A DNA stretch of 64,000 nt from Nordella sp. HKS 07 (GTDB taxonomy: Bacteria > Pseudomonadota > Alphaproteobacteria > Rhizobiales > Aestuariivirgaceae): the NCBI RefSeq assembly GCF_011046735.1, contig NZ_CP049258.1, forward strand, positions 3,180,001 through 3,244,000, read 5' to 3'. The notes beneath the pieces were generated by a model. The model did not search any database. It was given only the letters and a program-made list of their open reading frames with translations, and was not told the DNA's origin. Of this stretch, positions 54,081-62,874 are shown in pieces. The stretch's first letter is position 1. Every line of letters begins with the position of its first letter. The translations under genes were made by a program, and so were the position numbers.

Positions 54081-54339
54081 CCCACTTCTCCTCTTTGCCG
54101 TCGCGCGGGCGAACGGGGGTGACTGAAGTGGTATGTCAACTAGGCGCCCTTGGCCCACGACTTCAAGGGGTGTCTTGCACGCAACAGTTTCCCTGCGTCC
54201 GTGGTTCTGTCTTCTCTGTTCGAGCGACCAGGCTGTGTCGTGCAAGCCGCTGCAATTGCGAGAGGTTTTGGCGCGGACTGAGAGTCTGGCGGCTCGTTTC
54301 CGATCTTTACCCTGTATCTACGCTGTATTTGCGTGAGTA

Positions 54340-54522
54340 CCGCATCGTCACTGCCCGAGAAAATCACCCAAAGAATGGGATTCGAGACCGTCTTCTCTAA
54401 CCAGACTCAGAACTCGCCTTCATTCCCCTTCTCCCGCAAGCAAGCGGGAGAAGGGGAAAACTGGTAGGGCCTTGCGTATTACAGTGAATTTCCCCGGACA
54501 GCCCTGCTACCGTGCAGGGTTA
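54340..54522. mobile_element. MITE-like element, copy 2 (inverted, one end missing)
   Basis: Reverse-orientation relative of 31600-31808, with closest identity over 54391-54500 (shared GCGTATT, CCCCTTCTCCCGC and GAATTTCCCCGGACAGCC). One inverted end is recognisable (CCCTGC...GGACAGCCC); the other is not. It abuts the stop codon of the FemAB-like gene (TAA at 54520-54522) and fills the gap to the ParB-like gene. Confidence 0.6.
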
Positions 54523-55662
54523 GCCCTTCTGCTCTCGCCGCCGCGACCGGACGAGTTCCTTGAAATCACGGACCAGCGCTCTCACCGCGAGGCGCGCTCG
54601 CCGCACGCCCAGCAGGAGGTGGGCCGCCAGGATGCCCGGGAGGTCGGGTGCGCGCGTATATTCCCCAGGCGAGAGGGCGATAGTCCCTTCCTTGCCGACC
54701 AGGCCCTTTTTGAACTGCCACAAGCCGCTCTCCGGCGTCGCTTCGCCGAGATCGTACCAATGGCATTGCCTGCCGCGCAGCCAGTCGATGATCCACCAAT
54801 GCAGCGCGTATCCGGCCTTGATGTCGACGCCTCTGTCGCTGCTCGCCCCGACGGCATAATAGGCCGTGTCACCGATCTGAAAAACGACGGCGCCGGCGAC
54901 GGGTGTTCCGTTCTCGCGCGCCAGAACGACAATCGATGAGGTCTCCGTCGACCGAGAATCCGATAATGCTCTCTCGAACAGCGGCCAGACTGGGTTCGAA
55001 TAGTTCTTTCTCTCTTTCATGGACATGCAGAGTGCCGTGAATTCGGCAACGGAAGTGCTAGGCGCTTCGACTCCTATTGTCAGCTCACTTTTCAAGGCGC
55101 TTCTCAGATTGCGGCGCCATCTCTGGTCGAGACTGGCCATCTGACGATCGGGTGTGAGCGTCATATTGACGAGAAACCGTTCTGCGCCATCTGGAACGCG
55201 ATGCTTGAGGCCCCTCAGGCGGAGCTCCTCGCCGTAGATATCTGCAAACCGGGGATCCGGAGGCGGCATGATCGACAGGGCCAGCCTTTCGCGTGTCACA
55301 AACTGATCGACAAGCGCGTCCAGTGCCAGGCCGAGAATTCTTCGATCCGCGGGCTCTCCCTTGCGGCGCCAAAGCGGACCGTATTTGATCAGGGCGAGAC
55401 CTCTTTTCACTACGGGTAAGGTGAATACGAGGACCAGCGCCATCGCCGCGATCTTTCCGTTGATCGTTATGGCGACCCTGCGCACCCGATTGTCGCCCCA
55501 TTGCATGCCCTGGAGGCATTCTGTCTGCTCGTAATATACATCGGCGAAATCGGAGATTGTTCTATCCCATTCGTCGCCACTCAGATTTGTCACGATTTGG
55601 GGGCCATCGGCCGCCGGGGCGCGCCCAAAGTCTGAAATTATTATGGCTTGAGCCGATGACAT
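54520..55662 (-). CDS. FemAB-like GNAT-fold protein
   Basis: 380 aa from ATG 55662. FemAB/peptidoglycan-bridge family pattern: RRNLRSALKSELTIGVEAPS, LARENGTPVAGAVVFQIGDT, YYAVGASSDRGVDIKAGYAL, HWWIIDWLRGRQCHWYDLGE, SGLWQFKKGL. Members transfer amino acids onto peptidoglycan precursors or act in polysaccharide assembly; the acceptor here is unknown. The C-terminal tail is very basic (RRARLAVRALVRDFKELVRS). Its end coincides with a repeat-element edge. Confidence 0.75.
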   Translation of the reverse strand: MSSAQAIIISDFGRAPAADGPQIVTNLSGDEWDRTISDFADVYYEQTECLQGMQWGDNRVRRVAITINGKIAAMALVLVFTLPVVKRGLALIKYGPLWRRKGEPADRRILGLALDALVDQFVTRERLALSIMPPPDPRFADIYGEELRLRGLKHRVPDGAERFLVNMTLTPDRQMASLDQRWRRNLRSALKSELTIGVEAPSTSVAEFTALCMSMKERKNYSNPVWPLFERALSDSRSTETSSIVVLARENGTPVAGAVVFQIGDTAYYAVGASSDRGVDIKAGYALHWWIIDWLRGRQCHWYDLGEATPESGLWQFKKGLVGKEGTIALSPGEYTRAPDLPGILAAHLLLGVRRARLAVRALVRDFKELVRSRRREQKG

Positions 55663-55977
55663 GATTGCAAAAACTCCGAAGACCCGTTGGTTATGCATCT
55701 GCAACAACGGTTACGCACTTGTCTCGTCCAGATCCCTGGATCACAGGAAAGTGTATCAAGGCGGAATGTCGGTTTTTGCAGATCTGAAACCCACATCTGA
55801 TCTCATCGGAATGCAATCCTGATGCCAGCCGCAGCGGGGCGTTTGATCTGAGCGGCGAGGAACCGCGCGGAACAGCTCTATCAGTGGGCGGGGGCCCCCA
55901 ATTTCGCGCACGCGACGTCCTGACAGAAACTGACATCGGTATGGTCTTAGCTGGGCAAAACCCGATATTGAGGTCCC
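55663..55977. other. Intergenic stretch, nothing recognised
   Basis: 315 bp between the FemAB-like gene and the exonuclease gene, transcribed divergently. Moderately lower GC than its surroundings. I see no gene or clear operator; it should hold two promoters. Confidence 0.5.
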
Positions 55978-56986
55978 ATGCCGACACCCCGCCCGGAAAG
56001 CTGGCTCTATCCGACCGAACGCGGCCTTTACTGCGCGCCGGGTCAGTTCCATATCGATCCGCATCTGCCGGTGGATCGCGCCGTCATTACCCACGGTCAT
56101 GGCGACCATGCGCGCTCAGGGCACGGCGCTGTGCTCGCAACGGCGGAAACCATCGAGATCATGAAAGTGCGCTATGGCGCCGACTGCGCCGGCAGCTTCT
56201 CGCCCGCCAATGGTGCCCAGTCGATCAATGGCGTCACCGTGAAACTGGTTCCCGCCGGTCACATTCTGGGCTCGGCCCAGATCGTGCTCGACTGGCAGGG
56301 GGCTCGCGCCGTCGTGTCGGGTGACTACAAGCGCTCGCCCGACCCGACCTGCGCGCCCTTCGAGCTGGTGCCCTGCGATCTCTTCGTCACCGAGGCGACT
56401 TTCGGCCTGCCGGTCTTCCGCCATGAGCCGGCGGAGAAGGAGGCGCTGAGGCTGCTGGCCTCGCTGGCGGCCAATCCCGAACGGACCCATCTTCTGGGCG
56501 CCTATAATCTCGGCAAGTGCCAGCGTATGATCGCGCTCGCCCGCCAGGCGGGTTATGACCGCCCCATCTATCTGCATGGCGGTCTGCGCAGTCTCTGCGA
56601 CCTTTATATACGCCTCGGCATCGATCTCGGCGAATTGCGCGACGTGGCGGACAGCGAACCGGCGGAGCTCAAGGGCGCCCTGGTGCTCTGCCCGCCGAGC
56701 GCCCTGAGCGACCGCTGGTCAAGGCGGCTTGCCGATCCTTTGACCTGCTATGCCTCGGGCTGGATGCGGGTGAAGGGGGCGCGCCCGCCAGCATGGCGTC
56801 GAGCTGCCGCTGGTGGTGTCCGATCATTGCGACTGGCCGGAACTCTTGAGGACGATCGAGGAAACCGGGGCAGGGGAGATCTGGGTCACCCATGGCCGCG
56901 AGGATGCGCTGGTGCATCAGATCGGCCTCATGGGTCGCCGCGGCCGGGCGCTGGCGCTCATCGGTTTCGAGGATGAAGGTGATTAG
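55978..56986 (+). pseudogene. Ligase-associated DNA exonuclease, frameshifted
   Basis: Metallo-beta-lactamase/beta-CASP nuclease of the ligase-associated type: metal motif THGHGDHARSGHG, VKLVPAGHILGSAQIVLDW, VVSGDYKRSPDPTCAPFE, VTEATFGLPVF. In a run of five G (56775-56779) one base is extra; removing it gives KGRARQHGVELPLVVSDHCD and the normal end WVTHGREDALVHQIGL with a stop at 56984-56986, 335 aa. As written the C-terminal 70 residues are nonsense but the length is similar. A repeat begins at the stop codon. Paired with the DNA ligase downstream. Confidence 0.85.
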
Positions 56987-57058
56987 AGCAAATCCCGCCA
57001 AGGTTGCAGACTTTGGCGACAAGGATTTGCTCCGACATACTGATTTGGTGCGAATCCT
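56986..57058 (-). repeat. 73-bp dispersed repeat, copy 2
   Basis: Reverse-orientation copy of 24956-25028. Starts GAGCAAATCCCGCCAAGG and ends GGTGCGAATCCT. It occupies most of the gap between exonuclease and ligase and overlaps the exonuclease stop codon. Confidence 0.8.
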
Positions 57059-57101
57059 TTCGTGATGCGGTCCTCGGATCGCGACGTGATAGAGAGAGCA
57101 T

Positions 57102-58676
57102 ATGCAGGAATTTGCCGAGCTTCTGGATCGGCTCGTCTACACCACGGCGCGCAACGCCAAGCTCAAGCTGCTCGAGGACTATTTCCGCAAGGTCCCCGAT
57201 CCCGATCGCGGCTGGGCGCTGGCGGCGCTGACCGACGGCCTGCCTTTGCGCCTTCCGCTCCGCAAGACACTGCAGACCATTCTCGAGCCGCATGTCGATC
57301 CGCTGCTCTATCGCCTGTCGCGCGATTATGTCGGCGATACGGCTGAGACGGTCTCACTTCTGTGGCCGGATTCCCGCGCCAATGCGCCGCCGCCCAGCAT
57401 CGGCGATGTCGTGGCCGAGGTGAGCGCCGCCTCGTCGCGTGAGTTTCCCCGTGTGCTGGAACGCCTGCTCGACCGGCTGGACGTCAAGGGCCGCTTCGCC
57501 TTGCTCAAGCTCCTGTCGGGCGCCTTACGCGTCGGCGTCTCGGCTCGCCTTGCCAAGACGGCCATCGCGCAGAGCTTCGGTCGCACTGTCGAGGAGATAG
57601 AGGAGGTCTGGCACGCCGTGGCGCCGCCCTACGACGAAATGTTCGCCTGGCTGGAGGGACGGGGAGAGCGGCCCGATCCCGGCCGCAAGGCGACCTTCCG
57701 GCCGGTGATGCTGGCCCATCCGATCGAGGCGGGCGACTGGCAGGGACTGGCGCCCGAGCAGATCGCCGCCGAATGGAAATGGGACGGCATCCGGGTGCAG
57801 ATTTCGGCGCGTCCTGGCGATGTGCGTCTCTTCTCGCGCGCCGGCGATGACATTTCGAGCGCTTTTCCCGATATCGTCCAGGCCTTCGCGCATACGACGG
57901 GGGTGCTCGACGGCGAGCTTCTCGTCTTGCGCGACGGGGCGGTGGCGCCCTTCAACGATCTGCAGCAGCGCCTCAACCGCAAGAGCGTGACGGGCAAGAT
58001 GCTGCAGGACTATCCGGCTCATATCCGCCTCTACGACATCCTCTTCGATGGCGATGAGGATATGCGCGAACTGAGCTACCTCAAGCGCCGCGCCAGGCTT
58101 GAAGCCTGGTATGAGCGCTTCACGCCCAGTCTCGCCGATGTGAGCGCGCTCGTGCCATTTGCGGCCTTCAGCGAGCTGGAGGAGAAATGGCAGCGGGCGC
58201 GCGAGAACGGCATCGAGGGGCTGATGCTCAAGCGCAAGGACAGCCCGTATCTGGCCGGCCGGCCGAAGGGCCATTGGTACAAATGGAAGCGCGCCGCGCT
58301 CACCCTCGATTGCGTGCTGATGTATGCCCAGCGTGGCTCGGGCAAGCGCTCTTCGTATTATTCCGACTACACATTCGGGGTGTGGAAGACGCCGGAGGAG
58401 CTTGTGCCGGTGGGCAAGGCCTATTCGGGCTTCACCGACGAGGAGCTCCTGCGTCTCGATCGCTGGATCAGGACCAATACGGTCGAGCGTTTCGGCCCCG
58501 TGCGGCAGGTGGCGCCGCACCTCGTTCTGGAAATCGCCTTCGATGCCGTGCAACCCTCCAGCCGGCACAAGTCCGGCGTCGCTTTGCGCTTCCCGCGCGT
58601 GCACCGCATCCGCTGGGACAAGCCCGCCCCGGAGGCCGAGACCCTGGAGGCGGTCAAGGCGTTGATCCCCTCCTAG
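57102..58676 (+). CDS. ATP-dependent DNA ligase
   Basis: 524 aa. Non-catalytic N-terminal domain (1-180), then the nucleotidyltransferase core with motif I WKWDGIRV (Lys226 forms the AMP adduct), motif III VLDGELLVLRDG, motif IV GLMLKRKDSPY and motif V GHWYKWKRAALTLD, followed by an OB domain. The long archaeal/bacterial Lig type that travels with the exonuclease, a Lhr-like helicase and a phosphoesterase; here only exonuclease and ligase are adjacent. GAGAGAG precedes the ATG. Confidence 0.94.
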   Translation: MQEFAELLDRLVYTTARNAKLKLLEDYFRKVPDPDRGWALAALTDGLPLRLPLRKTLQTILEPHVDPLLYRLSRDYVGDTAETVSLLWPDSRANAPPPSIGDVVAEVSAASSREFPRVLERLLDRLDVKGRFALLKLLSGALRVGVSARLAKTAIAQSFGRTVEEIEEVWHAVAPPYDEMFAWLEGRGERPDPGRKATFRPVMLAHPIEAGDWQGLAPEQIAAEWKWDGIRVQISARPGDVRLFSRAGDDISSAFPDIVQAFAHTTGVLDGELLVLRDGAVAPFNDLQQRLNRKSVTGKMLQDYPAHIRLYDILFDGDEDMRELSYLKRRARLEAWYERFTPSLADVSALVPFAAFSELEEKWQRARENGIEGLMLKRKDSPYLAGRPKGHWYKWKRAALTLDCVLMYAQRGSGKRSSYYSDYTFGVWKTPEELVPVGKAYSGFTDEELLRLDRWIRTNTVERFGPVRQVAPHLVLEIAFDAVQPSSRHKSGVALRFPRVHRIRWDKPAPEAETLEAVKALIPS

Positions 58677-58805
58677 CGCGACGACCTCGTCGGAATGACG
58701 GAGGAGGGAGTTTCGCCAGCCGGCCAGGAAATCGCCGATTTCACCACCAGTTTCGTCATCCCGGCGAAAGCCGCTATCGTATGCACATATTTCACGAGAA
58801 GTGCC

Positions 58806-59022
58806 GTTCTTCCCCTCGCCCCGCGGGAGCGGGGAGAGGGAGGGGCCCATTGCGAAGCAATGGGAAGGTGAGGGGCACCCGGTCTCTTGGCGGAATGATT
58901 AGCGGATCTATCGCGATTGCTGCGTTAGCTAGAAGGAGGGGTAACAAGGATGCCCCTCACCCTCCCAACGCTGGCGCGTTGGGCCCCTCCCTCTCCCCTC
59001 TTTGAGGGGCGAGGGGGAGAAC
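58806..59022. repeat. Large imperfect inverted repeat downstream of the ligase gene
   Basis: A 75-bp unit at 58806-58880 (GGGGAGAGGGAGGGGCCC core, then GGTGAGGGGCACCC) recurs inverted at 58948-59022 (TGCCCCTCACCCTCCC ... GAGGGGCGAGGGGGAGAA), about 80% identical, with a 67-bp spacer. A G/C-rich strand-biased element that may block read-through. The wider 675-bp gap (58677-59351) otherwise holds only the promoter region of the next operon. Confidence 0.7.
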
Positions 59023-59351
59023 CGCATCCCTCGTGACATTTGTGAATCTGACAGCGGCCTAGCGCGGGATGCGAGACGGTTTTTGCATTAACATGTCGTA
59101 ATCGAGCCTGGGCATTAAACTTGTCGTATGACAGGCGCCACGAGGCGTCAGAACCATTGACGAGGTGCTGGCATCATGACAGTTTTGCATACCGAAAATG
59201 ATAAAAACGAATACAGGGCTTAACTGGACGGTATCGGGGAGGAGACGGTGACTGCGCGCCGGCTATGCAGTGAGCGCAGGCTCCGGTATTAGGCGCACGG
59301 ATTGCGGCCCCTCCTCGATTTGGAAATGCACATTCGAAGGAGACATCCGCA

Positions 59352-60953
59352 ATGAGCGAATTAGAGCAGAAACTTAAATTAGCCACCAGCCTTGCCGGCA
59401 AGGGCAAGGTTTCCCGTCGTGATTTCGTTCAGCTCGCCATGCTGGCGGGCTTCACCGCGGCGGCCGGCAATATGATGTTCGTCAAGGCGGCGCGTGCCGA
59501 GCCGAAGAAGGGCGGTTCCGCCCGTTTTGGTCTGGCCCATGGCGCCACGACCGATACGCTGGACCCCGTCGGCTATCCCGACACCTTCACCCAATGCGCC
59601 TTCTGGGGCGCCTTGTCGAACAGCCTCACCGAGATCGACGCCAAAGGCAATGTGGTGCCCGATCTCGCCGAATCCTACGAGCCGTCCGACGCCGCCAAGA
59701 AATGGGCGTTCAAGCTGCGCAAGGGCGCCACGTTCCATGACGGCAAGACGGTGACCGCCGACGACGTCGTCGCCTCCTTCCGCCACCATATGGGACCCGA
59801 TTCCAAATCGGCCGCCAAGTCGCTTCTCGATCCGATCGCCGATATCAAGGCCGACGGTCCGGAGACGGTCATATTCACGCTCAAGGACGGCAGCGCCGAC
59901 TTCCCCTATCTGGTGAGCGACTATCACATTCCGATCATGCCGGTGAAGGACGGCAAGTCGGATTGGCAGTCGGGCGTGCGCACCGGCCCCTTCGTGCTCG
60001 AGAAATTCGAGCCGGGCGTGTCGGCCAAGTTCAAGCGCAATCCGAACTACTTCAAGTCGAACCAGCCCTATCTCGACGAGGTCGAGTTCATCGCCATCAC
60101 CGATGTCGCCGCGCGCACCAACGCGCTGACCACCGGCGATGTCGACTGGATCGGCCGTGCCGACCTTAAGACGCTCGATCTTCTCAAGCGCAACCCCAAT
60201 GTCGAGATCCTCGAGCTTTCGGGCTATGGCCACTATGTGCTGCCGATGAACACCACCATGGCGCCCTTCGACAACAACGACGTGCGCACCGCCATGAAAT
60301 GGGCGATCGACCGCGAGGAGATCCAGAAGAAGATCTTCCTGGACCATGCCACGGTCGGCAATGACAACCCGATCGCCAAGGCGGTGAAGTATGCGATCGA
60401 TCCGGAGCCGAAATACAAATACGATCCGGACAAGGCCAAGTTCCATCTCAAGAAGGCGGGCTACGAGACCCTGAAGGTAGATCTCTCGGTCGCCGATGCG
60501 GCATTCGCCGGTGCCGTCGATGCCGGCGTCCTCATCAAGGAGACGGCGGCTAAATGCGGCATCGACATCAATGTCGTGCGCGAGGCCGAGGACGCCTACT
60601 GGGACAATGTCTGGCTCAAGAAAGCCTGGTGCGCCGGCTATTGGAGCGGTCGTCCCACCTGCGACTGGGCCTTCTCCATCGCCTATGCGAAGGACGCCGC
60701 CTGGAACGAGACGTTCTGGAAGAATCCACGCTTCAACGAGCTCTTGGTTCAGGGGCGCGCCGAGCTCGACGAGGCCAAGCGCGCAGCCATCTATGCCGAG
60801 ATGCAACAGCTCGTGCATGACGACGGCGGCACCATCGTGCTCGTCTTCAACAACTTCGTGACCGCCAATTCGAAGAAACTCGCGCATGGCGACGTCGCTC
60901 CCAACTGGGAGAATGACGGCTTGAAGATCGCCGAGCGCTGGTGGATTGCATAA
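59352..60953 (+). CDS. ABC transporter substrate-binding protein with Tat signal
   Basis: 533 aa, SBP family 5. The N-terminus has a twin-arginine signal (SRRDFVQLAMLAGFTAAAG, cleavage after AARA), so it is exported folded, often with a cofactor. Family segments: DTLDPVGYPDTFTQCAFWG, GKTVTADDVVASFRHHMGPD, FVLEKFEPGVSAKFKRNPNY. It heads a second peptide-type importer operon. A strong terminator follows directly (60966-60998), so this subunit should be made in excess over the permeases. Confidence 0.92.
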   Translation: MSELEQKLKLATSLAGKGKVSRRDFVQLAMLAGFTAAAGNMMFVKAARAEPKKGGSARFGLAHGATTDTLDPVGYPDTFTQCAFWGALSNSLTEIDAKGNVVPDLAESYEPSDAAKKWAFKLRKGATFHDGKTVTADDVVASFRHHMGPDSKSAAKSLLDPIADIKADGPETVIFTLKDGSADFPYLVSDYHIPIMPVKDGKSDWQSGVRTGPFVLEKFEPGVSAKFKRNPNYFKSNQPYLDEVEFIAITDVAARTNALTTGDVDWIGRADLKTLDLLKRNPNVEILELSGYGHYVLPMNTTMAPFDNNDVRTAMKWAIDREEIQKKIFLDHATVGNDNPIAKAVKYAIDPEPKYKYDPDKAKFHLKKAGYETLKVDLSVADAAFAGAVDAGVLIKETAAKCGIDINVVREAEDAYWDNVWLKKAWCAGYWSGRPTCDWAFSIAYAKDAAWNETFWKNPRFNELLVQGRAELDEAKRAAIYAEMQQLVHDDGGTIVLVFNNFVTANSKKLAHGDVAPNWENDGLKIAERWWIA

Positions 60954-60965
60954 TATTATTGGGTT

Positions 60966-60998
60966 CCGGGCCGTTCGCGAGAGCGGCCCGGTTTTTTT
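60966..60998 (+). terminator. Intrinsic terminator between binding protein and permease
   Basis: CCGGGCCG, a 10-nt loop, CGGCCCGG, then seven T: a textbook intrinsic terminator, 13 bp after the stop codon and only 5 bp before the next start (61004). Partial read-through would set a high ratio of binding protein to membrane subunits. Confidence 0.9.
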
Positions 60999-61003
60999 GG
61001 ATT

Positions 61004-61978
61004 ATGCCGATGCATCCACTTCTGAGAACGGTACTGCAGCGTCTGGGGCTGGGACTCATCACGCTCTTTGTCGTGTCTCTCATCATCTTCTCGGCCATCG
61101 AATTCCTGCCTGGCGACTTCGCCAAGGCCATTTTGGGCCAGTCGGCGACGCCTGAGACGGTAGCGGCTTTCCAGAAGGAGATCGGTCTCGATAAGCCGGC
61201 GCATGAGCGCTATCTCAACTGGATCGGCGGCGTGCTGCAGGGCGATTTCGGCTCGTCCTTCTCGTCCCGCGTCGGCTTCCGCCGCAGTGTGATGGAGATC
61301 ATCGGCCCGCGGCTTCTGAACACTTTGTTTCTCGCCGGCATCACCGCGCTTGTCGCGGTTCCTCTGGCCTTGGGATTGGGCCTGCTTGCCGCCCTTTATC
61401 GCAACAGCTTCTTCGACCGTGCCGTCAATGCGGTGACGCTCACCACGATTTCCTTCCCGGAATTCTTCGTCGCCTACATATTGATGCTGTTTTTGGCGGT
61501 GAAGTTCCCGATCTTTCACTCGCTGTCCAATGTGACGGCGGACATGCCCTTCTTCGAGCGGTTGCAGCGCACCGCTTTGCCGGTTCTGACCCTGACGCTC
61601 ATCATTGTCGCCCATATGATGCGCATGACGCGCGCCGCAATCATCAGCCTTCTCGCCAGTCCCTATATCGAGATGGCACGGCTCAAGGGGGTGTCGCCCG
61701 GCCAGATCATCCTGCGCCATGCGCTGCCCAATGCCTGGGCGCCGATCGCCACTGTCATCGCCTTCAACATGGCCTATCTCATCGTCGGCGCGGTGGTGGT
61801 GGAGGTGGTCTTCGTCTATCCGGGCGTCGGCCAGGCCATGGTCGACGCGGTGCGCTCGCGCGACATCCCGGTTGTGCAGGCCTGCGCGCTGATTTTCGCC
61901 GTCGCCTACATCCTGCTCAACCTGCTGGCCGATATCATTTCCATCGCCACCAATCCGAGGCTTTTGCACCCGCGATGA
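61004..61978 (+). CDS. ABC transporter permease, DppB type (second importer)
   Basis: 324 aa from ATG 61004 (ATG 61010 is an alternative); neither has a clear ribosome site because the terminator T-tract lies immediately upstream. DppB pattern: SLIIFSAIEFLPGDFAKAIL, GLDKPAHERYLNWIGGVLQG, EAA loop PYIEMARLKGVSPGQIILRH. Overlaps the next permease by ATGA. Confidence 0.92.
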   Translation: MPMHPLLRTVLQRLGLGLITLFVVSLIIFSAIEFLPGDFAKAILGQSATPETVAAFQKEIGLDKPAHERYLNWIGGVLQGDFGSSFSSRVGFRRSVMEIIGPRLLNTLFLAGITALVAVPLALGLGLLAALYRNSFFDRAVNAVTLTTISFPEFFVAYILMLFLAVKFPIFHSLSNVTADMPFFERLQRTALPVLTLTLIIVAHMMRMTRAAIISLLASPYIEMARLKGVSPGQIILRHALPNAWAPIATVIAFNMAYLIVGAVVVEVVFVYPGVGQAMVDAVRSRDIPVVQACALIFAVAYILLNLLADIISIATNPRLLHPR

Positions 61979-62874
61979 GCACGGACCAGACAGCCGATCC
62001 CGCCAGACCGCGCAGCGTCAAAGCCCGCCGCACAGTGGCGCAGAATGTCTGGCGGACGCTGAAGAAGGCGCCGTATAGCGCCTGGTTCGGCATGATCGTC
62101 ATCGCCATCTATATCTTCGTGGCACTCTTTGCGCCCTGGATAGCGCCCTATGGCGAGGCCGAGGTGGTGAGCCAGCAGCCCTTCGAATTATGGAGCGCCA
62201 CCCACTGGCTTGGCACCGACCAACTCGGCCGCGACATGTTCACCCGCATCCTCTATGGCGCGCGCAACACGCTCGGCATCGCGCTCGCCACCACCTTGCT
62301 CGCTTTCGCCATCGGCGGCGGCCTCGGCATCATCGCCGCGATCTTCCGCGGCTGGGTTGACCAGCTCCTGTCGCGGGCCGTCGACGCGTTGATGGCCATT
62401 CCGCTGCTCATCTTCGCGCTCATCCTGCTGTCGATCTTCGGCTCCTCGGTCAAGAATCTGATCATCATCATCGCGGTGCTCGATTCGACCCGCGTTTTCC
62501 GCCTGGCGCGTTCGGTCGCCATGAATGTCGTGGTCATGGACTATGTCGAGGCGGCCAAATTGCGCGGCGAGAAACTGGGCTGGATCCTGTTCAGGGAAGT
62601 CCTGCCCAATATCATGCCGACCATGGTCGCCGAATTAGGCCTGCGCTTCTGCTTCGTCTTCCTCACCATCAGCTCCTTGTCCTTCCTGGGTCTCGGCATC
62701 CAGCCGCCGACCGCCGACTGGGGCACGATGGTGCGCGAAAACGCCACCCTCATCACCTATGGCGACATCACGCCTCTGATACCGGCGGGCGCCATCGCGC
62801 TGCTCACCGTCGCCGTCAATTTCGTGGTCGACTGGTTCCTACACAAAACGAGCGGATTGCGTGATGAAAAGTGA
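61975..62874 (+). CDS. ABC transporter permease, DppC type (second importer)
   Basis: 299 aa. LFAPWIAPYGEAEVV, HWLGTDQLGRDMFTRILYGA and EAA loop YVEAAKLRGEKLGWILFREV are the DppC hallmarks. The N-terminus has a 30-residue basic extension (ARPRSVKARRTVAQNVWRTL). Overlaps the ATPase gene by 11 bp. Confidence 0.93.
   Translation: MSTDQTADPARPRSVKARRTVAQNVWRTLKKAPYSAWFGMIVIAIYIFVALFAPWIAPYGEAEVVSQQPFELWSATHWLGTDQLGRDMFTRILYGARNTLGIALATTLLAFAIGGGLGIIAAIFRGWVDQLLSRAVDALMAIPLLIFALILLSIFGSSVKNLIIIIAVLDSTRVFRLARSVAMNVVVMDYVEAAKLRGEKLGWILFREVLPNIMPTMVAELGLRFCFVFLTISSLSFLGLGIQPPTADWGTMVRENATLITYGDITPLIPAGAIALLTVAVNFVVDWFLHKTSGLRDEK

Noticed and set aside
31600-59022. CRISPR array
   Set aside because: The repeats in the window are palindromic, inverted or scattered; there is no series of identical direct repeats with regular spacers and no cas gene.
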